Shown here piece by piece: positions 6,227 to 11,268 of a DNA stretch of 11,268 nt. Positions within the stretch are counted from its first letter, which is position 1; every line of letters starts with the position of its first letter. The DNA is from an uncultured Lachnospiraceae bacterium. GTDB lineage: Bacteria > Bacillota > Clostridia > Lachnospirales > Lachnospiraceae. The notes below the pieces were generated by a model. That model made no database searches. It was not told the origin of the DNA and was given only the letters and a program-made list of their open reading frames with translations. A program made the position numbers and the translations under genes. The stretch is taken from assembly GCA_902803635.1 (NCBI GenBank), contig CADCQU010000014.1, forward strand, positions 1 through 11,268, given 5' to 3'.

Positions 6227-7105
6227 ATGGACATCGACATCAAAACTATTGAGGACCTCTCGCTGAACGCCTGGCCGTCGCACCAAATGCAGGTATACGA
6301 TGGCTGGATTCTTCGTTTTTCGCATTTCTATACCCACAGGACCAACTGCGTCGAGCCGATTGGGGCCTCGATGCTTCCGCTCTCCGAGAAGATTCCGTAC
6401 TGCGAGGGCGTCTACCGCCACTGGCACTCGCCGTGCATTTTCAAGATCAGCCCCATCGCGGATCCGGATTTGGACGGCATCCTCGACCGCCGGGGCTACC
6501 ACATCGAGCATGAGGTGGACGTGATGGCCCTCCCGCTTTCGGCAAATGCCCCCTTCGAAGCAACGTCGAAAGCCTTCCATATTACAAATGCTCCCATTGC
6601 TCCAGCATTGGAAGCTTTCCATATGGCAAACGCCTCCGCCTCTCCAACGCCGGAAGCCCTGTCCGCGAACGCAAAAGCTTCCTTCTCCTCCCCTCCCGGC
6701 CTTATCCTCCAAGATCGCGTGGACAACGACTGGCTTGACGGACTTTTCCGCCTGAAGCGCATGGCCGACCCGGTGCACCACCGCATCGTCCCGGCCATGT
6801 ACGCGGCCATCCCAATGAACGAGGTTGCCGCACGCATCGAGAGGGACGGCCGCGTCATCGCCACGGGCCTTGGCATCCTCGACCGCGGCCACATCGGCAT
6901 CTACGCCATCCACGTCTCCGAGGACCACCGGCGGCAGGGCCTTGCGCGGGCCGTCGTCCTGGCCCTCCTTGCCGAGGGTGAGAGGCGCGGCGCAAAACGC
7001 GCCTACCTGCAGGTGGTCGCCGACAACGCGCCCGCGAAAAACCTCTACCGCTCCCTCGGCTTCCGCCGCGCCTACGGCTGCCATTTTCGGGTTAAAAATA
7101 ACTAA
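6227..7105 (+). CDS. GNAT-family N-acetyltransferase with repeat-containing linker
   Basis: The 292-residue protein has two halves. The N-terminal half (1-103, start MDIDIKTIEDLSLNAWPSHQ, then YDGWILRFSHFYTHRTNCVEPIG) resembles the degenerate N-terminal domain of a known two-domain GNAT group. The C-terminal half (about 160-292) holds a typical acetyl-CoA fold, with GIYAIHVSEDHRRQGLARAVV near 224-244 (motif A, the RRQGLA pyrophosphate loop) and NAPAKNLYRSLGFRRAYGCHFR (motif B). The substrate is unknown. Residues 105-149 between the halves are an Ala-rich insert with 13-14-aa repeats built on the CGGCAAATGC word. The ATG at 6227 is chosen for its AAAGGAG site and because the homologous region begins there; upstream codons in frame are promoter DNA. 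It is divergent from the signal-peptidase-like gene and appears monocistronic. Confidence 0.88.
   Translation: MDIDIKTIEDLSLNAWPSHQMQVYDGWILRFSHFYTHRTNCVEPIGASMLPLSEKIPYCEGVYRHWHSPCIFKISPIADPDLDGILDRRGYHIEHEVDVMALPLSANAPFEATSKAFHITNAPIAPALEAFHMANASASPTPEALSANAKASFSSPPGLILQDRVDNDWLDGLFRLKRMADPVHHRIVPAMYAAIPMNEVAARIERDGRVIATGLGILDRGHIGIYAIHVSEDHRRQGLARAVVLALLAEGERRGAKRAYLQVVADNAPAKNLYRSLGFRRAYGCHFRVKNN
6539..6673 (+). repeat. In-frame 39-42-nt repeats in the acetyltransferase linker
   Basis: The Asn-Ala dipeptide recurs at residues 107, 121, 135 and 148 (spacing 14, 14, 13) within units reading SANAPFEATSKAFH, ITNAPIAPALEAFH, MANASASPTPEAL and SANAKA. The DNA words are GGCAAATGCC (6541), ACAAATGCT (6584), GGCAAACGCC (6625) and a decayed GCGAACGC. 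The first unit shares S-A-N-A-P-x-x-x-T-S with the repeat of the neighbouring divergent gene. Confidence 0.75.
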
Positions 7106-7135
7106 CTGTACGGTTAGCCACAATGTAACGTCTTC

Positions 7136-7220
7136 TGTCATTCTGAGGAGCGAAGCGACGAAGAATCCCGTCATCGACAGCAAGAAACTTACGGGATTCT
7201 TCGCTTCGCTCAGAATGACA
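7136..7220. repeat. Imperfect palindromic intergenic repeat (TGTCATTCTGA...TCAGAATGACA)
   Basis: The left arm 7136-7171 starts TGTCATTCTGAGGAGCGAAG and the right arm 7191-7220 ends GCTTCGCTCAGAATGACA. The arms are complementary except that the left carries an extra GGA and an extra C; a 19-nt loop separates them. Elements starting TCATTCTGAGGAGCGAAGCG are, in my memory, widespread non-coding repeats in gut Firmicutes and other bacteria. In translation this element gives the familiar spurious SEAKNP peptide. It lies between the acetyltransferase and the crh terminator. Confidence 0.85.
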
Positions 7221-7280
7221 ACCATTTCCCAAAGAAGAATCCTTTTAATGCATTCATCCGTACAGATAGAAAAATATATA

Positions 7281-7311
7281 AGCCGCACGCTGCCGAAGGC
7301 AGCACGCGGCT
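7281..7311. other. Stem-loop next to the bidirectional terminator
   Basis: The arms 7281-7294 and 7298-7311 pair over 12 of 14 positions around a GAA loop (AGCCGC and GCTGCC blocks with a 2-nt internal mismatch). It has no U-tract directly after it on the plus strand. It sits 10 nt before the perfect terminator and may act with it, or may be the remains of another small repeat. Confidence 0.6.
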
Positions 7312-7321
7312 CTGTGAATAT

Positions 7322-7353
7322 AAAAAACAGGCGGGTCGCCCCGCCTGTTTTTT
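7322..7353. terminator. Bidirectional rho-independent terminator
   Basis: A perfect 14-bp inverted repeat (7322-7335 and 7340-7353) reads AAAAAACAGGCGGG, a 4-nt loop, then CCCGCCTGTTTTTT. The A-run and T-run give a U-tract on either strand. It ends 12 nt from the crh stop codon, so it closes the TPR-murB-whiA-crh operon on the minus strand. On the plus strand it can stop transcription from the acetyltransferase gene. Confidence 0.92.
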
Positions 7354-7365
7354 ATATTCTGACCC

Positions 7366-7620
7366 TCAAACGCTCGTCAGATAGGCCTCGATCTCGCCAA
7401 GGGCCTGCTCCTCGTCCCCGCCATTTGCCACGATCGTGACTTCCTCGCCGGGAATCAGCCCCAAGGTCATCATGCCCATGATGCTCTTCGCATTCACGCG
7501 CTTGCTGCTTGTCTCGAGAAACGTCTCACTGGCATATTTGCTGGCCACCTGCACGAGCATGGCCACCGGCCGCGTATCCAGGCCGCTTTTCAGCTGCACC
7601 ACAACATCCTTCCGAACCAT
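7366..7620 (-). CDS. crh: Crh-like HPr-family protein lacking the active-site histidine
   Basis: The 84-residue protein aligns with HPr over its whole length without gaps: S12-G13 and R17-P18 around the active site, and N43-A-K45-S46-I-M-G around the regulatory serine. The phosphorylatable His15 of HPr is Asp here (SGLDTRPV instead of SGIHARPA), while Ser46 is kept. It therefore should not carry phosphate in the PTS. It could still be phosphorylated by HPr kinase on Ser46 and act as a CcpA co-factor, as Crh does in Bacillus, where residue 15 is Gln. The location next to whiA is the same as that of Bacillus crh. The ATG at 7618-7620 directly follows the whiA stop (TAGATG) and has a GGAGGAGG site inside whiA. 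A strong terminator follows. An automatic annotation would probably say HPr family phosphocarrier protein. Confidence 0.88.
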   Translation of the reverse strand: MVRKDVVVQLKSGLDTRPVAMLVQVASKYASETFLETSSKRVNAKSIMGMMTLGLIPGEEVTIVANGGDEEQALGEIEAYLTSV

Positions 7621-8547
7621 CTAAGTTACCTCCTCCCGGTCTCCCGGGGCTTCCTTCTCTTCTTTCTTCCGCAAATCTGCGGCAATCTCGCCGAGCCGGC
7701 GCAACCGGTGGTTCACCCCCGATTTGCCGATTTTCGGTTCCAAGAGATCGCCAAGTTCCTGGAGTGTTGCATCCGGGTATTCCAGTCGCACCCTCGCCAT
7801 ATCCTGCAGCGATACGGGCAGACCCGACAAACCCATGTGCTCACGGATGAACTCGATGTCCTTCACCTGCCGCGCCGACATTTCCGCCGACTTCCGGGCA
7901 TTTGCCACATCACAGTTCACCTGCCGGTTGACCATCCCGCGGAGTTCATGGTAGATGCGTACATTTTCCAGCTCGAGAAGGGCCTTCGAAGCCCCCATCT
8001 CGCCGACGGCGTACACGATCTGATCCCCCTCCTTGAGGTAAACGACCTCGCTTTGCTTCCGCCGCACCGTCTTCGCGTCGAGCCCGAACCCCGTAAGAAC
8101 CTCCCTCACCCGCGCCGCTGTTCCCCCATCCGGACAGACGATCTCGTAGTGATAGTGCTTCTTCGGGTCGCTGATAGACCCGGCCGCAAGAAACGCCCCC
8201 CGAAGGAACGAGCGCCTGCAGCACTCACGCTTCAAAAGCATCGGATGCCGTACCGCGCGGAAAAAAGCCTCCGCAACGCTGCCTCCCGCAGACATTTGCC
8301 GACGGGAATTTCCAACCTCTCCCATCATAAAGGCTTTCTCATATAATGTAAAGAATTTTCTTTGCAGGATTGCATTTTCTGTACGAAGAATTGGAATTTC
8401 ACCCGCATTTGCCAACATATCATCGGCAAATTCCCCCATCCGATCGCCGGCGAGGGCGTAGATGGCGGCCAGCTCCGCAATCTGGCAGTGCCGCCCCTCC
8501 GGCACGATGTCCGCAAGCTCGCGCTTCACTTCCCCGGAAAATGACAT
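7621..8547 (-). CDS. whiA: DNA-binding protein WhiA
   Basis: WhiA is a DNA-binding protein found throughout Gram-positive bacteria; it regulates sporulation genes in Streptomyces and affects cell division and chromosome segregation in Bacillus. The 308-residue product starts MSFSGEVKREL and has the degenerate LAGLIDADG homing-endonuclease-like domain (CCRRSFLRGAFLAAGSISDP near 109-128, followed by YHYEIV). It also has the conserved NRQVNCDVANARKSAEMSARQ at about 207-227. The C-terminal helix-turn-helix lies in LPVSLQDMARVRLEYPDATLQELG to GKSGVNHRLRRLGEIA (243-289). The ATG at 8545-8547 is chosen because it gives the normal N-terminus and has a textbook AAGGAGG site; the open frame upstream is murB. 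It overlaps the end of murB by 22 nt. The rapZ and yvcK genes that often precede whiA are absent here. Confidence 0.96.
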   Translation of the reverse strand: MSFSGEVKRELADIVPEGRHCQIAELAAIYALAGDRMGEFADDMLANAGEIPILRTENAILQRKFFTLYEKAFMMGEVGNSRRQMSAGGSVAEAFFRAVRHPMLLKRECCRRSFLRGAFLAAGSISDPKKHYHYEIVCPDGGTAARVREVLTGFGLDAKTVRRKQSEVVYLKEGDQIVYAVGEMGASKALLELENVRIYHELRGMVNRQVNCDVANARKSAEMSARQVKDIEFIREHMGLSGLPVSLQDMARVRLEYPDATLQELGDLLEPKIGKSGVNHRLRRLGEIAADLRKKEEKEAPGDREEVT

Positions 8548-9473
8548 GGCTCCTCCTTTTCGAAGTCCCCGATAAAGCGCACCTCCGGTTCGAGCAGGAT
8601 GCCGGAGTCGGCAAATACCCGCTCGCGAACATCGCAAATGACCGCGCAGACGTCCGCCGCCGTGGCGTCCCCCATGTTCACGACGAAGCCGCAGTGCTTT
8701 TCGGAGACCATCGCCCCGCCGACCCGATGCCCGCGAAGGCCGGACGCCTCGATGAGGCGACCCGCGAAATCCCCCTCCGGGCGTTTGAAGGTGCTGCCCG
8801 CGCTCGGAAGGTCGAGCGGCTGCTTCTCCTGGCGGCGGAGGCGAAGCTCCTCCATCTTTTCACGAATTTCCTCCGCCTTCCCGGGGGTGAGGCAAATGCA
8901 CGCTCCCGTGACGATGGCCCCGATTTCGGGGATGTCCGTGGCCCGATAGCGGAAATGCAGCTCCGCCGGGGTCTTCTCGCAAATGCTCCCGTCCGGCATC
9001 AGGAGGCGGACCGTCTCCACGACATCCTTCATCTCGCCGCCGTAGGCCCCCGCGTTCATCACGGCGGCCCCTCCGAGGCTCCCCGGGATGCCGGCCGCGA
9101 AGGCAAAGCCGTCGAGCGAGGCCGCAAGCGCCGCCCGCGCGATGGCCGAGAGCGCCGCGCCGGCCTTTGCATGGATGCGGCTGCCCTCCACGCAAATGTC
9201 CGACATCGCGCGGCCGATCTCGACGACCACGCCGCGAACGCCTCCGTCCGCGACAAGGAGGTTGCTGCCCTTGCCGATGATGTAGGGCGAACCCCCTGCC
9301 GCATGGCAGACGGCAAGGACGCGGGCAAGCTCCTCCTCCGAGGCCACCTGCACATAAACGTCCGCCGGCCCGCCAATCCGGAAGGTGGTGTGAAGCCGCA
9401 TCGGCTCCTCAAAAAGCACCGCCCCCTCCGGGAGGAAGGAGCGAAGCTCCTTACTTATTTCCTGCAACAACAT
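8526..9473 (-). CDS. murB: UDP-N-acetylenolpyruvoylglucosamine reductase
   Basis: MurB reduces UDP-GlcNAc-enolpyruvate to UDP-MurNAc with NADPH and FAD, the second committed step of cytoplasmic peptidoglycan precursor synthesis. The 315-residue product is the short (type II) form. FAD-binding elements are TTFRIGGPADVY (29-40), GKGSNLLVAD (67-76) and GIPGSLGGAAVMNAGAYGGEM (128-148). Catalytic candidates are Arg177 in FRYR, Ser227 in GSTFKRP, and the Glu of LEPEVRFIG near 295. The ATG at 9471-9473 has a GGAGAG site. The gene lies 37 nt after the TPR gene and overlaps whiA by 22 nt. The last residues (FEKEEPCHFPGK) are encoded by the overlap and are not conserved. Confidence 0.97.
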   Translation of the reverse strand: MLLQEISKELRSFLPEGAVLFEEPMRLHTTFRIGGPADVYVQVASEEELARVLAVCHAAGGSPYIIGKGSNLLVADGGVRGVVVEIGRAMSDICVEGSRIHAKAGAALSAIARAALAASLDGFAFAAGIPGSLGGAAVMNAGAYGGEMKDVVETVRLLMPDGSICEKTPAELHFRYRATDIPEIGAIVTGACICLTPGKAEEIREKMEELRLRRQEKQPLDLPSAGSTFKRPEGDFAGRLIEASGLRGHRVGGAMVSEKHCGFVVNMGDATAADVCAVICDVRERVFADSGILLEPEVRFIGDFEKEEPCHFPGK

Positions 9474-9510
9474 GGCACTCTCCGTCCTTCCTTCGCCTTT
9501 TTATCCAAGC

Positions 9511-11106
9511 TTACGCCTCTGGCTTTTCTTCCTCGTCCTGCTCCTCAGGCTTCTCCTCGTCTTCCGGCGTCTCCTCGCCCTTCTCCGCCTCCTCGGCGGC
9601 CTTTCGAGCTTCCTCCTCGGCAGCCGCCTTCGCGGCCTCCTCAGCAGCCTTCCGTGCAGCCTCCTCCTCGGCGGCCTTCCGGGCGGCTTCCTCCTCGGCA
9701 GCCTTCCGGGCGGCGATATTTGCGCTCAGGAGATAATCCGCATCCACGGCCCGCTGCGTGTTCGGATAGCGCTGGATGATGAGCGTATACAGGGCATCTG
9801 CATTTCCCGGATCATTCTTTAACCGGAAGGCATGCGCCTCGTAGACAAGTACGTCATAATCATCGTCACGGATCTGCCGCGCCGCCTCGAACTTCTCGAT
9901 GGCCGTGTCGAACTTGTTGTTGTTAAAGGCTTCGATGCCCTCGTACTTGAACTTCTGGAAAATGAGCTCGTCGATCTGTTCCAGGACGCGGTCGTACACC
10001 TGCACGCCGTCCACCGACAAATTCTCCTTGTCCACGACCGCGTAGGCGTTGCTCGCCCGGTCAATCGAACCATTTGCCGCCGCGTTCACGGCCTTCAGAA
10101 GGTTCTCGTAGTTCTCCGTCTTCGTCTGGGACTTCTCGATGCGCTGGCGGGCGTCGTCCACCGTGTCCTCCGAAACCTTGATCTGGGCATTGAGGTTCTC
10201 GATGGTCGTGTCGTGGAGGGCCATCGCCGACGAATATTCCGAGACGCGGCGGTTGGCCTCCTCGCGGATCGCCGCCGTGCGAGCCGGCATGAAGAGGAAC
10301 CAAATCGCGGCCGCCCCGATGATGGCTCCGAGGACGATGTTGAAAATGTTCACCGTAACGCTCGTGTCCCTCGCCGCCGTCTGGGTCGGCGCGACCTTCT
10401 CCTTGCGGACCTCCTCCTCGCTCTCCGGCTCCGGCGTCTCCTTCGGGTTCTTCTGCCAGAAGGGCGCCTTGCCTTCGATGGGCGTCTGCACTCCCGTCAC
10501 CTCGTCAATCTCGCGCAGGAAGCGGAGCGTCGTCGTATTCGTACGGTCGATCCGCACGGCCTTCCGAAGCAGTCGCCGCGCCTTCTCGTACTCGCCGTCC
10601 TTTATGTAGAGGAGCGAGAGCAGATGGTAGCCTTTGATGAGCTTCGGGTTCTGGGTAAGCAGCTTCTTCAGCTGGATCAGGGCGACGTCCTCGTTCCCGC
10701 TCTGGCAGTTCCGAAGGGCCGCGTTGTATTTCTTGATCGTGGAGTTGATGGCATCCAGCCGCCCGGAATCCTTCCGGAGCCGCTCGATGAAGTTCGTGGC
10801 CATATTTTCCTCGGGCTGCATATTCTTTGAGATGACCCACTCCGAGAGCGCGGCCACCACCTCGCCGGTCTCAAAATAGACGAGTCCCAGAAGGTTCCTC
10901 GCCTGGATATTCATCTTGTTGAATTTCAGGCTCCGGCGAAGCTGGTCGATGGCCCCCGAAAGGTCCCGCACCTGGGCCTTCTCCAGCCCCTGGTTATAGT
11001 ACATCCCCGAGAGCACGATGGCCTGCTTCTGCACGGAAACGTCACAGCCGCATTTCGGACAATATACGGACTCGCTCAGCTCCTCGCCGCAATTCATACA
11101 TTTCAT
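9511..11106 (-). CDS. Zinc-ribbon / TPR membrane protein with coiled coil and charged tail
   Basis: The 531-residue protein begins with a zinc ribbon (Cys3, Cys6, Cys16, Cys19: CMNCG...CPKCG). TPR-like helices follow at about 29-95 and 127-195, then a Pro/Glu linker, a single membrane segment at about 252-274 and a coiled coil at about 278-343. Further TPR-like helices lie at about 368-462, then AARKAAEEE repeats (465-502) and an acidic tail. The N-terminal zinc ribbon and TPRs are probably cytoplasmic and the rest outside, but the topology is not certain. The ATG at 11104-11106 is preferred to a GTG 7 codons upstream because TAGGAGAG lies 7 nt before it. It is the first gene of the apparent operon with murB, whiA and crh, which suggests a role in the cell envelope or division; the exact role is unknown. 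Confidence 0.85.
   Translation of the reverse strand: MKCMNCGEELSESVYCPKCGCDVSVQKQAIVLSGMYYNQGLEKAQVRDLSGAIDQLRRSLKFNKMNIQARNLLGLVYFETGEVVAALSEWVISKNMQPEENMATNFIERLRKDSGRLDAINSTIKKYNAALRNCQSGNEDVALIQLKKLLTQNPKLIKGYHLLSLLYIKDGEYEKARRLLRKAVRIDRTNTTTLRFLREIDEVTGVQTPIEGKAPFWQKNPKETPEPESEEEVRKEKVAPTQTAARDTSVTVNIFNIVLGAIIGAAAIWFLFMPARTAAIREEANRRVSEYSSAMALHDTTIENLNAQIKVSEDTVDDARQRIEKSQTKTENYENLLKAVNAAANGSIDRASNAYAVVDKENLSVDGVQVYDRVLEQIDELIFQKFKYEGIEAFNNNKFDTAIEKFEAARQIRDDDYDVLVYEAHAFRLKNDPGNADALYTLIIQRYPNTQRAVDADYLLSANIAARKAAEEEAARKAAEEEAARKAAEEAAKAAAEEEARKAAEEAEKGEETPEDEEKPEEQDEEEKPEA
9601..9714 (-). repeat. 27-nt repeats encoding AARKAAEEE
   Basis: Two near-identical 9-residue units (AARKAAEEE) are followed by two or three degenerate ones (AARKAAEEA, AKAAAEEE, ARKAAEEA). 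The charge pattern should form a long single alpha-helix or coiled coil, similar to TolA-like spacer helices. An acidic stretch rich in Glu, Asp and Pro follows to the C-terminus. The repetition invites length variation between strains. Confidence 0.8.
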
Positions 11107-11186
11107 AGATTCTCTCCTAAAAATCACTTTCTGACAAATGCAGCCTCCGTTGGTTTCTTGTTACAGTTCAGCTGCCCCGCGTTTTT

Positions 11187-11268
11187 TGTCATTCTGAGGA
11201 GCGCGTCCTTCGGACATCCCTGAATCGAATCGCCTACGGCGATGAGGGATGATGAAAAGCGACGAAGA
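11187..11268. repeat. Second copy of the TGTCATTCTGAGGAGCG repeat, carrying an internal hairpin, cut by window edge
   Basis: The element starts TGTCATTCTGAGGAGCG, identical to the left end of the copy at 7136, and at the right edge returns to AGCGACGAAGA as in that copy. Between them are about 54 extra bases with nested inverted repeats: CATCCCT (11215-11221) with AGGGATG (11245-11251), enclosing ATCGCC (11229-11234) with GGCGAT (11238-11243). It lies about 80 bp upstream of the TPR gene. The rest of the element is outside the window. Confidence 0.75.

Larger units (their letters stand above)
2054..10078. repeat. Dispersed GGCAAATGC / GCATTTGCC word family
   Basis: Exact GGCAAATGC copies start at 4712, 5411, 6541 and 8891, and exact GCATTTGCC copies at 2054, 5388, 5433, 5478, 5523, 7898 and 8405. 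Eight-base relatives (CATTTGCC or GCAAATGC) occur at 7422, 8293, 8979 and 10071. Single-mismatch forms such as GGCAAATTCC or GGCAAATACC occur at 4808, 4955, 8425 and 8610. The flanking base is often C or TC (TCGGCAAATGCC). Copies fall in at least four unrelated genes and one intergenic spacer, in both orientations and in more than one reading frame. Confidence 0.8.

Noticed and set aside
7136..7220. Palindromic repeat as an insertion sequence or CRISPR unit
   Set aside because: There is no transposase gene and no regularly spaced direct repeats with spacers; it is a single imperfect inverted repeat of about 85 bp.
6188..7288. Minus-strand open frame of 366 codons opposite the acetyltransferase
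   Set aside because: Its first part is the translation of the palindromic repeat (the SEAKNP-type peptide) and the rest is antisense to a clear GNAT gene.
8548..8637. Longer whiA start at 8637
   Set aside because: The extra 30 residues are encoded within murB in another frame, and a perfect AAGGAGG lies just before the ATG at 8547, which gives the usual WhiA N-terminus.
9832..10830. Plus-strand open frame of 332 codons opposite the TPR gene
   Set aside because: Arg/Leu/Val-rich antisense shadow with no recognisable domain; the minus-strand frame has a zinc ribbon, TPRs and a ribosome binding site.
11107..11186. Promoter for the TPR-murB-whiA-crh operon
   Set aside because: A promoter is expected here, but no -35/-10 pair with acceptable spacing can be read, so none is annotated.

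Overview
The window looks like chromosomal DNA of a fairly GC-rich member of the Clostridia, most likely Lachnospiraceae. The evidence is the wording of the ribosomal proteins (L3 starting [17 protein letters not shown]4 ending AIEEVYA, S10 starting [15 protein letters not shown]), the strong AAGGAGG-type ribosome binding sites, and the whiA-crh pairing. The family assignment rests on remembered sequence patterns, not on a search.

Left third, minus strand (about 1-4330): the front of the S10 ribosomal protein operon, in the order rpsJ, rplC, rplD, rplW, rplB, rpsS, rplV, rpsC (rpsC runs off the left edge). Genes are packed with gaps of 11-98 nt or a 1-nt overlap. Upstream of rpsJ is a roughly 240-nt structured leader with a recognisable promoter. 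That promoter overlaps the intrinsic terminator of the preceding gene.

Middle (4391-7105): two divergent genes. On the minus strand is a 561-aa membrane protein built like a SipW-type signal peptidase. Its catalytic dyad appears to be missing, and it carries a roughly 400-residue Ala-rich cytoplasmic tail made of 15-aa repeats. On the plus strand is a two-domain GNAT-like acetyltransferase with a repeat-rich linker. The repeats in the two proteins seem related: both begin S-A-N-A-P and are built on the same DNA word, CGGCAAATGC.

Right part (7106-11268): an imperfect palindromic intergenic repeat and a bidirectional terminator, followed on the minus strand by an apparent operon (transcribed right to left): a zinc-ribbon/TPR membrane protein, murB, whiA and a Crh-like HPr paralogue with Asp in place of the phosphorylated His15. 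A second, rearranged copy of the palindromic repeat lies at the right edge.

The most unusual signal is the short word GGCAAATGC (or its complement GCATTTGCC). It occurs exactly 11 times in 11.3 kb, where about 0.1 would be expected for equal base frequencies, and it has many one-mismatch relatives. It is found in both orientations, in several reading frames, in unrelated genes and in intergenic DNA. In two genes it sits inside in-frame tandem repeats with a 39-45 nt period. This suggests a species-specific DNA-level motif (uptake-sequence-like or HIP1-like), or a small in-frame spreading repeat element.
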